Origin: Thermococcus thioreducens
GTDB taxonomy: Archaea > Methanobacteriota_B > Thermococci > Thermococcales > Thermococcaceae
Reading direction: 5' to 3'
DNA: 64,000 bases
NCBI RefSeq assembly: GCF_002214545.1
Contig: NZ_CP015105.1
Location: 558,001 to 622,000, forward strand
Shown here in pieces: positions 26,660 through 34,943 of this stretch. The position numbers and the translations under genes are program-made. The notes under the pieces were generated by a model that saw nothing but the letters and a program-made list of their open reading frames with translations, was not told where the DNA came from and ran no database searches. Each line of letters begins with the position of its first letter. Position 1 is the first letter of the stretch.

Positions 26660-28978
26660 TCACAGCGTCAGGTCCTCCCTCGTGAGGTATCCCTCAAGGT
26701 ACAGGCCGCCGAGGAAGGCCTGCCCCACGTTTATCCCGTTGTCGCCGCGCGGCACCTCGTGGGTCGTGTGGAATTTGAGTCCGTTGCTTTCGACGATTTT
26801 CCTGACTGTCTTGACTATGAGCTCATTGAAGGCGACTCCACCGCTTATTCCGATGTTCTTCACACCAAACTCCCGCGCCCTTTCTATTGCCGTTTCGGCG
26901 AATGCCCTTCCAAGGGCCAGGTGAACCGAGTAGGCTATGTCCGCTGGGGCGGCCCTGTCTAGGGCCTCCAAAGCGTCCCTGAACAGCTCATCAACCTTTA
27001 TCAGCTCGCCCTCGACTGGAACCTCAAACTTGAGGTCGTTCTTGCCGCGCATCGCGAAGCTCTCAAGTTTCATGGCAGGCTCGCCCTCGTAGTGCCTTCT
27101 GTATGCTACGTTGAGGAGCACAGCGAAAGCGTCGAGGACTCTTCCCGTTGAGGACGCATAGCCAGTGTTTATTCCCTTCGCGAGCTGGTTCAGGATCACT
27201 TTGAACTCGACCTTCCCGTAGCGGAGGCTCTCTACCGCCTTGGGACAGCACCTCTCTATTATCCCCTCCAGCTCATCTATACTGTAGACCTTGCTCAGTA
27301 CCCCCATAAGCGCCCTCAGCGGGTAGTAGCTTGCCAGATCTCCGCCGGGGAGCGGGTAGTAGTCTATGTGGGCCAGCCTTTCGACGTCCTCGTAGCTCAG
27401 GTATATAACCTCACCGCCCCATGTGTGGCCGTCTGTACCGTATCCGACGCCATCAATGGCTATGCCTATTATCTCATCCAGGCCGTTTTCGGCCATAATG
27501 CTCGCTATGTGGGCGTAGTGGTGTTGCACCTGGAGGAACTCTATATCGAGCTGATTGGCCATCTCCATGGCCAGCTTTGTCGTGTTGTAGCTCGGATGAA
27601 GGTCAGCTATGATTAAGTCGAAGTCCTTAACGCGAAGGAGTCTCTTGAAGTGCCCTATGGCTTTTTCTATGAACTCAAGAACCTCAACTTTGGACGTGTT
27701 GCCTATGTACTGGCTCGGGTAGACCTTCCCGTTCTTTGCCACACCGAAGGCGTTCATCAGTTCGGCCCCAACGGCCAGGCCGCTGTATTCAAAGGGTATC
27801 TCTATCGGCAGAGGCACGAAGCCCCTGCTCCTTCTTATAACCGCCCTCCTTCCGTCCACGAAGCGCACAACGCTGTCGTCGGCTCTGTTGAGTATCTTCC
27901 TGTTGTGAAGGAGGAAGTAGTCCGCAACGTCCTTCAGCTCCTCGAAGGCCCGGTCGTTGTCCTTTACCATGGGCATTCCCGGGTAGTTGGCAGAAGTCAT
28001 GACGTAGACTTTGCTTCTGCTCCAGTGGAAGAGGATGTAGTGGGTTCCCGCGTATGGGAGCATAACGCCTATTGTGTGAAGTCCCGGGGCAAGGTTCTCC
28101 GGCAGGGGAAAGGGTTCCTTCTTGCGGAGGGTTATTATCGGTCTCCGGTATGAGGTCAGCTCCTCAAGCTCCTCTCTGCTTAGGAAGGCGAACTCCTCCA
28201 CAGTCTCGACGTCCTTCGCCATTATTGCGAAGGGCTTCTGGGGCCTGTGGGTTCTCCTCCTCAGCTCCGCAACAGCTTCCTCGTTGGTGGCGTCACAGGC
28301 GAGGTGGATCCCGCCGATACCCTTTACCGCCACTATGTATCCCTTATCGATGAGCGCCGCCGCCTTTTTCAGCGGGTCTCCAATGATTTCCTCCCCGTCG
28401 TTAGTGTAGAGACGGTAGCTCGGCCCGCAGACAGGACAGCAGACGGGTTCTGCATGATAGCGTCTGTTGAGCGGGTCTCTGTACTCGCTCTCGCAGTAGT
28501 CGCACATCGGGAACTCTCTCATCGTGGTGTTGATTCTGTCGTATGGCAGATCTTCTATGATCGTGAACCTCGGCCCGCAGTTGGTGCAGACTATGAAGGG
28601 GTACATGTAGCGCTTGTCGGTCGGGTCAAAAAGCTCCCTCAGACAGTCGTCGCATATCGCTATGTCCGGGGGGATTATCGAGTCCCCACCACCCCCACCC
28701 TGAGAGCTCTTTTCGATGTAGAACCGGTCGAATCCCTGGAGGGGTATCTCTTTTTTGTCCACGCTCTCTATCCTTGCGAGGGGAGGTTTCTTTGCGTAGA
28801 GGTCTCGGATAAAGGCCTCTATATTTCCCTCATTACCCTCGACCACTATCTCGACGCCTGCATCGCCGAGGTTCTTGACGTAGCCCCTCAACCCATGCTC
28901 ATGTGCTATCCTGTAAACGAAGGGGCGGAAGCCGACGGCCTGAACGATACCCTGAACGTGAAGCCTGTAAGCTTTCAT
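26660..28978 (-). CDS. hypF: Carbamoyltransferase HypF
   Basis: 772 residues from ATG 28978 (GGTGAGAGGA before it). Domains in order: acylphosphatase (about 1-90, with VQAVGFRPFVYRIA), four-Cys-pair zinc fingers (CDDCLREL, CTNCGPRF, CDYCESEY, CCPVCGPS), YrdC-like carbamoyl-AMP forming domain (about 195-375) and a Kae1-like C-terminal domain with VQHHYAHIASIMAENG and DGVGYGTDG. It passes carbamoyl from carbamoyl phosphate to the HypE cysteine. Its promoter holds TATA CCTATAAAGG (29011-29020) preceded by a SurR site. MNT, HEPN and hypE follow in the same direction. Confidence 0.97.
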   Translation of the reverse strand: MKAYRLHVQGIVQAVGFRPFVYRIAHEHGLRGYVKNLGDAGVEIVVEGNEGNIEAFIRDLYAKKPPLARIESVDKKEIPLQGFDRFYIEKSSQGGGGGDSIIPPDIAICDDCLRELFDPTDKRYMYPFIVCTNCGPRFTIIEDLPYDRINTTMREFPMCDYCESEYRDPLNRRYHAEPVCCPVCGPSYRLYTNDGEEIIGDPLKKAAALIDKGYIVAVKGIGGIHLACDATNEEAVAELRRRTHRPQKPFAIMAKDVETVEEFAFLSREELEELTSYRRPIITLRKKEPFPLPENLAPGLHTIGVMLPYAGTHYILFHWSRSKVYVMTSANYPGMPMVKDNDRAFEELKDVADYFLLHNRKILNRADDSVVRFVDGRRAVIRRSRGFVPLPIEIPFEYSGLAVGAELMNAFGVAKNGKVYPSQYIGNTSKVEVLEFIEKAIGHFKRLLRVKDFDLIIADLHPSYNTTKLAMEMANQLDIEFLQVQHHYAHIASIMAENGLDEIIGIAIDGVGYGTDGHTWGGEVIYLSYEDVERLAHIDYYPLPGGDLASYYPLRALMGVLSKVYSIDELEGIIERCCPKAVESLRYGKVEFKVILNQLAKGINTGYASSTGRVLDAFAVLLNVAYRRHYEGEPAMKLESFAMRGKNDLKFEVPVEGELIKVDELFRDALEALDRAAPADIAYSVHLALGRAFAETAIERAREFGVKNIGISGGVAFNELIVKTVRKIVESNGLKFHTTHEVPRGDNGINVGQAFLGGLYLEGYLTREDLTL

Positions 28979-29027
28979 TCCTCTCACCGGTTCCTTCTTG
29001 GTAATCTGGGCCTTTATAGGTTTCTAA

Positions 29028-29070
29028 AACCAAAAGTTGAAAACGGGAGGGGAGTTTTTAACCTTTGGTG
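29028..29070 (-). promoter_or_regulatory. SurR double site upstream of the hypF TATA box
   Basis: Read on the minus strand, GTT-TTC-AAC-TTTTG-GTT (29028-29044 on the plus strand) is a perfect extended SurR motif. Nine bases further upstream lies a second GTT-N3-AAC core (29054-29062), followed on the plus strand by CTTTG-GTG, one base off the full motif. The two form a 15 bp imperfect inverted repeat (29030-29044 and 29054-29068). The hypF TATA box (29011-29020) is just downstream, so the sites are in an activating position. Confidence 0.82.
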
Positions 29071-30174
29071 TTAGAATAAAGCCCCGTACTTGTAGAAAAT
29101 GCTGCAGGTTCCTTCGTAAGAGACCATACATGGTCCTATTGGACTCCTCGGCGTGCATGTCTTGCCGAAGTGCGGGCACTGCGGGGGCAGAGCCAGACCG
29201 CGAAGTATCGCACCGCAGATGCAGCCCTTTTCGAGGTCGGGCAGCTTTGGGACCTCCGGGTCGTAGTACGTCCTTATCTCCAGGTCTTTCCACTCCTTCC
29301 TCAGCTCAAGGCCGCTCTTGGGCATGACGCCGAGTGCGCGCCACCTGGCGTCTTTAACCTCGAAGAACTTGTCTATGAGCTTTTGAGCGACAACATTGCC
29401 CTCGTATTTAACGACTCGCGTGTACTCGTTTAGTATCTTGACCTCACCGTTCTTGACCATCCTGACTAGGAGGAGTATTGCCAGCAGCATGTCAACCGGC
29501 TCGAAGCCGGCTATGACCTGAGGTATGCCGTAGTCGGTCGTTATGTACTCCCAGCCCCTTACGCCGATTATCGTGGAGACGTGGCCGGGGTCGATGAGGC
29601 CGTGGAATCTTGTCCCCTGCTTTACAAGCACCTCAACGGCCGGGGGAGTCAGGCGGTGGACGGAGTATATTTTGAAGTTTTCCAGCCCTTCCTCGGCAAC
29701 GGCGTTGAGCATTCCCGCGGCCGGGGCTGTGGTCGTCTCGAAGCCCGGTGAGAAGTGCACGACCGTCCTGTCGGGGTTTTCCTTGGCTATTTTGTATGCA
29801 TCGAAGATCGAATAGACGACCCTGACATCGTAGCCCTCGCTCCTTAAGTCAGCGAAGCTACCCCTCGGGGTCGGGATCTTATACATGTCCCCAAAGGTGG
29901 TGAGGATTATCCTGTCCCCCTCGGCGTAGGCCTGCCTCATTATCTCCTGCATCTTCACTATGTCCTCGACAGGGGTTATACAGACGGGACAGCCCGGGCC
30001 GCTGACTATCTTGATGTTGTCCGGCAAGAGGGAGCGGATTCCGGAGCGGGTCACCGTGTCTTCGTGGGTCCCGCAGACGTGCATGAAGCGGAGCTCGTCG
30101 AGGCCCTTTGCCTCTTCGTGTATCTGCCTGACTATCCTCTGGGCGAGCTCCCTGTCCTTGAACTTCTCCAGCAT
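29071..30174 (-). CDS. hypD: Hydrogenase maturation protein HypD
   Basis: 367 residues from ATG 30174, which follows GGGAGGG and begins 1 base after the hypC stop. HypD holds an Fe-S cluster and a redox-active Cys pair and carries the Fe(CN)2CO unit with HypC. Visible motifs are FMHVCGTHEDTVTRSGIRSLLP, VSGPGCPVCITP, FSPGFETTTAPAAG and the cluster-binding C-terminal region with GCICGAILRGLALPPQCPHFGKTCTPRSPIGPCMVS (Cys spacing as in T. kodakarensis HypD). It forms the hypC-hypD operon behind a SurR-type promoter. Confidence 0.96.
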   Translation of the reverse strand: MLEKFKDRELAQRIVRQIHEEAKGLDELRFMHVCGTHEDTVTRSGIRSLLPDNIKIVSGPGCPVCITPVEDIVKMQEIMRQAYAEGDRIILTTFGDMYKIPTPRGSFADLRSEGYDVRVVYSIFDAYKIAKENPDRTVVHFSPGFETTTAPAAGMLNAVAEEGLENFKIYSVHRLTPPAVEVLVKQGTRFHGLIDPGHVSTIIGVRGWEYITTDYGIPQVIAGFEPVDMLLAILLLVRMVKNGEVKILNEYTRVVKYEGNVVAQKLIDKFFEVKDARWRALGVMPKSGLELRKEWKDLEIRTYYDPEVPKLPDLEKGCICGAILRGLALPPQCPHFGKTCTPRSPIGPCMVSYEGTCSIFYKYGALF

Positions 30175-30175
30175 C

Positions 30176-30421
30176 TTAGTTCCCTCCCGGGAGCTCCTCA
30201 CCCCTGGTTATCCTAAAGACCTCGTCCCACGCTTCGAGTATCTCCCTCGCCCTTTCCTCGTCCAGCTTTTCTATCGCGAATCCCGTGTGCACTATGACGT
30301 AATCGCCAACTTCAACGTCAGGGAGCAGGTCAAGGCGTGCTTCTCTCTTAACGCCGCCGAAATCGACTATCGCGACGTTTCCCTTTATTTCAAGTACCTT
30401 CGCCGGAACAGCCAAGCACAT
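30176..30421 (-). CDS. hypC: Hydrogenase maturation chaperone HypC
   Basis: 81 residues with the family start MCLAVPAKVLEI; Cys2 binds the Fe(CN)2CO precursor and the hydrogenase large subunit. The OB-fold core runs through IVDFGGVKREARLDLLPDVEVGDYVIVHTGFAI. It is the first gene of hypC-hypD; the promoter is GGCCTAAAAAAGCACC (about 30450-30464) on the minus strand, with a SurR motif directly upstream. It diverges from mobA across 103 bp. Confidence 0.96.
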   Translation of the reverse strand: MCLAVPAKVLEIKGNVAIVDFGGVKREARLDLLPDVEVGDYVIVHTGFAIEKLDEERAREILEAWDEVFRITRGEELPGGN

Positions 30422-30471
30422 TTTGTGTCACCCATTGATAATTCAGCCGGTGCTTTTTTAGGCCTTTCCGG

Positions 30472-30488
30472 AACCATAGGTTTTCAAC
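30472..30488 (-). promoter_or_regulatory. Perfect SurR site between hypC and mobA
   Basis: On the minus strand GTT-GAA-AAC-CTATG-GTT is an exact extended SurR motif. It lies about 8 bp upstream of the hypC TATA region (GGCCTAAAAAAGC) and just upstream of the mobA TATA-like element CCCTAAAAGTC on the plus strand. This is an activating arrangement for hypC-hypD and possibly also for mobA. Confidence 0.85.
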
Positions 30489-30524
30489 CGTCAACCCTAA
30501 AAGTCTGGAATCCGACCATGTATC

Positions 30525-31106
30525 ATGCTGGGCATCCTTCTGGCTGGGGGCAAAAGCCGGCGTTTTGAAAGAGATAAACTACTTTTCAGAGTAGATGGAA
30601 AGCCGCTCATCCAGTATGCCTTTGAAAGGCTTGAATCCGCTTCGCTTATAGATAAGATCGTTGTAGTGGCCTCCCCCGAAAACGCCCGTGCGCTGGAGGA
30701 GCTGGGCTACCGGGTGGTGGTTGACAGGATGCTCCTGGGCCCGATAAGCGGCGTCTACACGGCGCTGGGGCTGGGAGATGCCTTTATAGTCGCCGGCGAC
30801 ATGCCCCTAATAGTTCCCGAATTCGTTGATTACATAATCGCCCGGTTCGAGAGGAGCGGGGGAAGAGTATGCGTCCCGAGGTGGGAAAACGGCTACCTTG
30901 AACCGCTCCATGCGGTATATCCTGCTGAATTCAGATCAGTGCTCGAACAAAGGATTGGGAACGGCGACTACGCCCTGAACAGGGCCATCCGGTCTACGGA
31001 CGCCTGCTACATCGGCCTTGAGTCCGTTCCGGAGGAGTGGCTTCTCGGCCTCTTCAACGTCAACAGGAAGGAAGACCTGAAAAAGCTCAGCCGTACTCTC
31101 TTTTGA
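30525..31106 (+). CDS. mobA: Molybdenum/tungsten cofactor guanylyltransferase MobA
   Basis: 193 residues of the nucleotidyltransferase fold. ILLAGGKSRRFERDKLLF is the GTP-binding signature, with GPISGVYTAL and IVAGDMPLIVP (metal-binding Asp) following. It attaches GMP to molybdopterin; in Thermococcales the product would serve tungsten or molybdenum enzymes such as formate dehydrogenases. There is no RBS before the ATG and the TATA is about 25 bp upstream, so the mRNA is likely leaderless. It is the only plus-strand gene inside the hyp cluster. Confidence 0.9.
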   Translation: MLGILLAGGKSRRFERDKLLFRVDGKPLIQYAFERLESASLIDKIVVVASPENARALEELGYRVVVDRMLLGPISGVYTALGLGDAFIVAGDMPLIVPEFVDYIIARFERSGGRVCVPRWENGYLEPLHAVYPAEFRSVLEQRIGNGDYALNRAIRSTDACYIGLESVPEEWLLGLFNVNRKEDLKKLSRTLF

Positions 31107-31127
31107 GGTATTAACCACCTTTTTAGT

Positions 31128-31217
31128 CTAGCTGCGGTTTTCTCCCGCCTTCAGGTCAAGGAGGAACGAGGGGATGGAGAAGGCGCTGGCCACCAGCAGG
31201 AGCGCCCTCAGCCCCAT
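31128..31217 (-). CDS. 29-residue putative membrane peptide after hycI
   Basis: A short frame beginning ATG 31217, four bases after the hycI stop (TGA-TCCA-ATG), and ending TAG at 31128. The product starts MGLRALLLVASAFSIPSFLL and ends DLKAGENRS: a single hydrophobic stretch with a charged tail, that is, a one-pass membrane peptide or leader. There is no separate RBS, so translation would rely on coupling to hycI. It converges with mobA 21 bp away. No family is recognised; conservation in other Thermococcus genomes would decide whether it is real. Confidence 0.5.
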   Translation of the reverse strand: MGLRALLLVASAFSIPSFLLDLKAGENRS

Positions 31218-31221
31218 TGGA

Positions 31222-31695
31222 TCACATCCCGTTGAGGAGCTCTGCCAGAGACCCCGCCAGGGCCTCCGCCTTTTCAATGATTACCTCGCTCGGCGCCTGG
31301 AAAAGGCCCAGAACCTTTGGCTGACAGCCTATGAGGAGGAACTTCGCGTTGGTTCTGGACTTCAGGTATCCCACGAGCACCCTCAGCGGCAGGCTGTGCG
31401 TTGAGACGGCATCCCCCAGCGTCCCCTCCGGGTCGGCTATAACGAGCTCCCCGTGCTCACCGCCGAAGTCAACGGCATCCACAAAGACCACGAGGTCGGG
31501 TTTGAACTCAACTATCTTTCCGGTGTAGCTTTCCGGAACCTCTCCGCAGTTCAGGATGAGAACGTTCGGATTTTTTACGAGCTCTTTCAGCCTCTCTGCG
31601 ACGATTACTCCGAAGGCATCGTCGCCCCTAACGTCGTTCCCTATGCCGCAGATTACCACCCTTTCGGCGTTTTTTAGGAGGTCGGAGAGTTCCAT
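31222..31695 (-). CDS. hycI: Hydrogenase maturation endopeptidase HycI
   Basis: 157 residues of the M52 peptidase family, which clips the C-terminus of the [NiFe] hydrogenase large subunit after nickel insertion. CGIGNDVRGDDAFGV near the start supplies the first nickel-sensing acidic residue, FVDAVDFGG the second, and VSTHSLPL the His. It follows the Mrp-type HypB gene by 56 bp in the same direction, and a putative 29-residue peptide follows it. Confidence 0.93.
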   Translation of the reverse strand: MELSDLLKNAERVVICGIGNDVRGDDAFGVIVAERLKELVKNPNVLILNCGEVPESYTGKIVEFKPDLVVFVDAVDFGGEHGELVIADPEGTLGDAVSTHSLPLRVLVGYLKSRTNAKFLLIGCQPKVLGLFQAPSEVIIEKAEALAGSLAELLNGM

Positions 31696-31751
31696 CTCAA
31701 CACCCCGCCACGCAGAATTTTGAATTTAATAAAAGAAAAATCTCGGTCGGC

Positions 31752-32483
31752 TCAGATCTTCTGGGCAATCTCCCTTATCCTGTCCGCGAACTCCGTCCTC
31801 AGCAGCCCGTCCGGCTTTCCTATCTTCCCTTCCAAGTCTCTGTACAGCGGTATGCCGGTCAGATATGGCACGTCAAACCTCTTAGCCAGCTCCTCTATGT
31901 CCTTCTCCTCGTCCAGCTTGAGGTTCTCGATGATTCCGAGGATTCTGTGTTCCCTCTCCCTGAGAAGGGTCAGAAGCTTTTCAACGACGTTGATTGACAG
32001 CTTCGACGGCGTTGCAACGACGAGGAACTCGCCCCTCTTGAGGAACCTCAGCACGTCGAGGAACTGGTCGCCGAGGCCGGGGGGCATGTCTATGATGAGG
32101 TAGTCCAGCTCGTCCCAGCGCGTTATGGCGAGGAGCTCGATGAGGGCATCGCTTATCTCCATGCCCCTCATGGGTGTGGGTTTGTCCTCGGAGTAGTAGA
32201 CGATGCTCATGAACTTTATTCCGTGAACCGTCGGCGGGATTACACCGTACTCCTCCTCGGGGAACTCCTTTGGCTCGAAGCCGAGAATCACGTGGTCGCT
32301 CGCGCCGTGGAAGTCGAGGTCAAGCAGTCCAACCTTGTAACCCTTCTCCGCCAGAACGAGGGCCAGTGTGGTGGAGACAAGGGACTTTCCTACACCGCCC
32401 TTCCCGCTGACGACGGGGATTATGCGCTTCACCTTCTCAAGCCTGCCCTCTATGCCCTTGACGCGCGGGTCTATGCTTATCAT
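31752..32483 (-). CDS. hypB: Mrp/MinD-type ATPase serving as archaeal HypB
   Basis: 243 residues of the SIMIBI class. The deviant Walker A SGKGGVGKS is at 26-34, the switch LLDLDFHGASDHVILG follows, and Walker B is LIIDMPPGLGD. It is not the GTPase HypB of bacteria; Thermococcales use this Mrp-family ATPase, which binds HypA and loads nickel onto it. It overlaps hypA by 4 bp, which fits that role. The upstream CxxC of other Mrp proteins is not seen. Confidence 0.9.
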   Translation of the reverse strand: MISIDPRVKGIEGRLEKVKRIIPVVSGKGGVGKSLVSTTLALVLAEKGYKVGLLDLDFHGASDHVILGFEPKEFPEEEYGVIPPTVHGIKFMSIVYYSEDKPTPMRGMEISDALIELLAITRWDELDYLIIDMPPGLGDQFLDVLRFLKRGEFLVVATPSKLSINVVEKLLTLLREREHRILGIIENLKLDEEKDIEELAKRFDVPYLTGIPLYRDLEGKIGKPDGLLRTEFADRIREIAQKI

Positions 32484-32899
32484 GCCTCTCCCTCCTTCTC
32501 GATCTTTATGCCGCTTATGTAGACTCCCCTCCCCTGGAGAACCTCAAAGTCCCTGCTCCCGCACTTCGGACAGGCTAGAAACGCGTGTACTACCTCGGGG
32601 ATGAAGTGTATGTCCTCCTTTATGCGCTCATCGAAGCTTTCTTTGACCTCCTTCAGCTTCCACTCGTGACCGCAGTCACGGCACTTAAAAAGGGCTTCCT
32701 CCTCGACGAACTCTATCTCCGCTCCCTCTCCTATCGTCCCCTTTAGGAGCTCCTTCATTGCGAACTCGACTATCTCTGCGTTCACATCTTGGAGCTCTCC
32801 GAGGACGACCCTTACTGCGAGGAGCTTTGTTGCCCCTTCCTTCTGGGCGTAATCGAGGGCGGTTCTAACTATACCATCTGCCAGTGCCCACTCGTGCAT
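32480..32899 (-). CDS. hypA: Hydrogenase nickel insertion protein HypA
   Basis: 139 residues from ATG 32899; the true start is fixed by His2 in MHEWALAD, a required nickel ligand, and GGAGGG precedes it. Structural zinc Cys are 73, 76, 110 and 113 (CRDC and CPKC) with the extended loop typical of Thermococcus HypA. It delivers nickel to the hydrogenase large subunit with its ATPase partner encoded just downstream. The TATA region (CATTTTTAAGAGCG, about 32930-32943 on the minus strand) is preceded by a SurR site. Confidence 0.96.
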   Translation of the reverse strand: MHEWALADGIVRTALDYAQKEGATKLLAVRVVLGELQDVNAEIVEFAMKELLKGTIGEGAEIEFVEEEALFKCRDCGHEWKLKEVKESFDERIKEDIHFIPEVVHAFLACPKCGSRDFEVLQGRGVYISGIKIEKEGEA

Positions 32900-32948
32900 T
32901 TTCAATCCCTCCTCTAGGTTTTAGGGTCACGCTCTTAAAAATGAACTG

Positions 32949-32965
32949 GTTTCAAACCTCGGGTT
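32949..32965 (-). promoter_or_regulatory. Perfect SurR site upstream of hypA
   Basis: On the plus strand GTT-TCA-AAC-CTCGG-GTT is an exact extended SurR motif; the GTT-N3-AAC core is itself symmetric. It lies about 8 bp upstream of the hypA TATA region on the minus strand, in an activating position. It overlaps the last codons of the membrane protein gene that ends at 32952, so the site is embedded in coding sequence. Confidence 0.82.
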
Positions 32966-33893
32966 CACTGGCTCTCATTCTCTTCAGCCTCCACCCAAGA
33001 AAGGCGAAGGTACCAACGCCCAGGAGGGCCTCACCCCTCATGCCGTTGAGTTCGAGGATTATGTCGTAGGGCACGAACCAGAATGCCAGAAAGCCCAGGG
33101 CTAGGGCATACTTTCTCCTCTCGTCCAGATGGGAAGGTGTGGAGTAGAAGTGGAGGGTTACCATAAGTCCGAGGACAGAGGGCACAACGGGGTGTACTGA
33201 GGAGTGGGGGAAGGCTGTGAAGATAAAGAACAACGCGAAGGAGACAGTGAAGCCATAGACGAAGGGATGTCTCCTTGGAATGCCGCGCTTGAAGAGAGTC
33301 TTCATTTTTACCTTCCTTGCGAGGATCAGCAGGAGCACCGTGAGGATTATCGTGAGGATGTACTGAAGTGCCGGCACCCTGTAGGAGCCCAGGACTGCGA
33401 AGAACACTGCACCTGACAGCAGAAACGACGCTGATGTAAGCAGGATTCCCCGCTTTCCGAGAAGACTCTCGTTCCGGAACTCCTGATGGAGGGCATCTAC
33501 CACCATTATCGGGATGGCTATGCTCATCAGGGAGTGGAATATCGTCAGCCACACCGCCCAGGCGGCGTTGACCCCCCAGGCTCTTCCATAGATACCCAAG
33601 ATACCTAAATCCGGCCACTCCGGGTTGAACCAGGACTTTAAAACGAGCCCCTCCTCGATGATTCCGTAGGCAAAGCCGAGGAGCATGAGCCTCAGGTAGT
33701 TCCTCCCCCACCGGATCCAGGCCTCCCGGACGAGGAGAACGCCAGCACCGTAGTAGGCCCACAGGAGGGGAAATGAGAGGGGATTGGTAAGGGCCTCCAG
33801 GGGTGGGGTGGAGCCGCTCAGCACCTCCGCGAATAACGGGGATAGAAATGAAAGGAGAACGGCGGTTTTGGTTTTCCGTTCCATGGGAACCAT
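32952..33893 (-). CDS. Polytopic membrane protein of unknown function
   Basis: 313 residues with about nine hydrophobic segments. A conserved-looking GFAYGIIEEGLVLKSWFNPEW in the first third recalls the EE pair of CPBP-type intramembrane proteases, but the other CPBP motifs are not clear, so this remains a hint. No RBS is visible at ATG 33893 and a second ATG lies three codons in. It follows the TPR gene by 21 bp and probably shares its transcript. Confidence 0.7.
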   Translation of the reverse strand: MVPMERKTKTAVLLSFLSPLFAEVLSGSTPPLEALTNPLSFPLLWAYYGAGVLLVREAWIRWGRNYLRLMLLGFAYGIIEEGLVLKSWFNPEWPDLGILGIYGRAWGVNAAWAVWLTIFHSLMSIAIPIMVVDALHQEFRNESLLGKRGILLTSASFLLSGAVFFAVLGSYRVPALQYILTIILTVLLLILARKVKMKTLFKRGIPRRHPFVYGFTVSFALFFIFTAFPHSSVHPVVPSVLGLMVTLHFYSTPSHLDERRKYALALGFLAFWFVPYDIILELNGMRGEALLGVGTFAFLGWRLKRMRASEPEV

Positions 33894-33914
33894 CGGTCTT
33901 CTTTTGAGCCGAGT

Positions 33915-34874
33915 TCACATCTCGGCCTCTCCGAGGAACTCAAGAAGGTCTAGCAGGCGCGGGTCCTTGACCTTTTCTATGGCTTTTCCTGCCTCTTCCG
34001 CCTCGATCTTGCCGTCCTTGTAGAGGGCTATCGCCTTCACGGCCTCGAAGAAGTCCGCCAGCTCCGGCATTGCTTTGGCGAACATATCCATGTGCAGGTA
34101 AACCGTCTCGAAGTCGTCCTCAAGGAACAGCTGCCAGAGGACGTCCATCAGCGAACCGAAGGCGATATCCTCGTAGTCGCTTCCTCTGGCATGAATCAGT
34201 GCGTAGAGACACTCCTGCAAAGCGGCATCGTAGTTCTCGTCCTCCTCAAATATCTCCTCGAAGCTGAGGTGTATCTCAACGAGGAGGTCGCTCTTGTCTA
34301 AGACCCTTGGTAGAAGACCGGCGAGCATTGCCTTTGCCTCGTAGGTTTCCCCGGATTCGAAGAGAACGTACGCCTTGTGGATGGCTATCCTCAGAACCTC
34401 GTCCTCGTTTTCGAGCTCGCGGTATATCTCCTCCGCCTTTTCCATGAGCCCTATGGCCTTTTCGTACTCCTGGAGTTCCTCGTGGATGAGCGCCATGGCG
34501 TAGTAGATTTTCGCTATGTTCTCCTTGTTCCCCTTCTCGGTCTCCTCTTCAAGCAGTGCCCTGTAAAGGTCGAGGCTCTTTTCAAGCTCTCCTATCAGGT
34601 AGTAGAGGTCGGCCAGCTCAAACTTTACCTCAAAGGTGTCCTTCTCCTCGGCCATCTTTTCAAACTCGCTCAGCTTGTCTATGCCCAGAAGCTCGTGGAA
34701 GTAGTAAACGGTGAGCTTGTACAGTTCGAAATCACCGCACTCCAGGGCGAGCTTTTCGGCCTTTTCGAGGACCTCTTTAAGCTCCTCGTCGCCCAGCTCG
34801 TCAACCCTGTGGTACAGAAGGGTTGCAACCTTTTTGCAGTCTTTTTCCTCGATTGCCTTCAGAATCTCTTCCAT
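33915..34874 (-). CDS. TPR repeat protein
   Basis: 319 residues from ATG 34874, which follows GAGGTG at good spacing; a longer frame upstream runs through the promoter. The sequence is almost entirely amphipathic helix pairs of TPR type (YYLIGELEKSLDLYRALLEEE, YYAMALIHEELQEYEKAIGLMEKAEEIY), is strongly acidic and has no signal peptide. TPR proteins scaffold other proteins; the partner is unknown. TATA-like TTAAATACTTCC is about 50 bp upstream. Confidence 0.85.
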   Translation of the reverse strand: MEEILKAIEEKDCKKVATLLYHRVDELGDEELKEVLEKAEKLALECGDFELYKLTVYYFHELLGIDKLSEFEKMAEEKDTFEVKFELADLYYLIGELEKSLDLYRALLEEETEKGNKENIAKIYYAMALIHEELQEYEKAIGLMEKAEEIYRELENEDEVLRIAIHKAYVLFESGETYEAKAMLAGLLPRVLDKSDLLVEIHLSFEEIFEEDENYDAALQECLYALIHARGSDYEDIAFGSLMDVLWQLFLEDDFETVYLHMDMFAKAMPELADFFEAVKAIALYKDGKIEAEEAGKAIEKVKDPRLLDLLEFLGEAEM

Positions 34875-34943
34875 CTCAGAACACCTCAGAATAATTAGCC
34901 GTCCGGAAGTATTTAACACTTTGGTCAAAATTAAATGGGGGAG

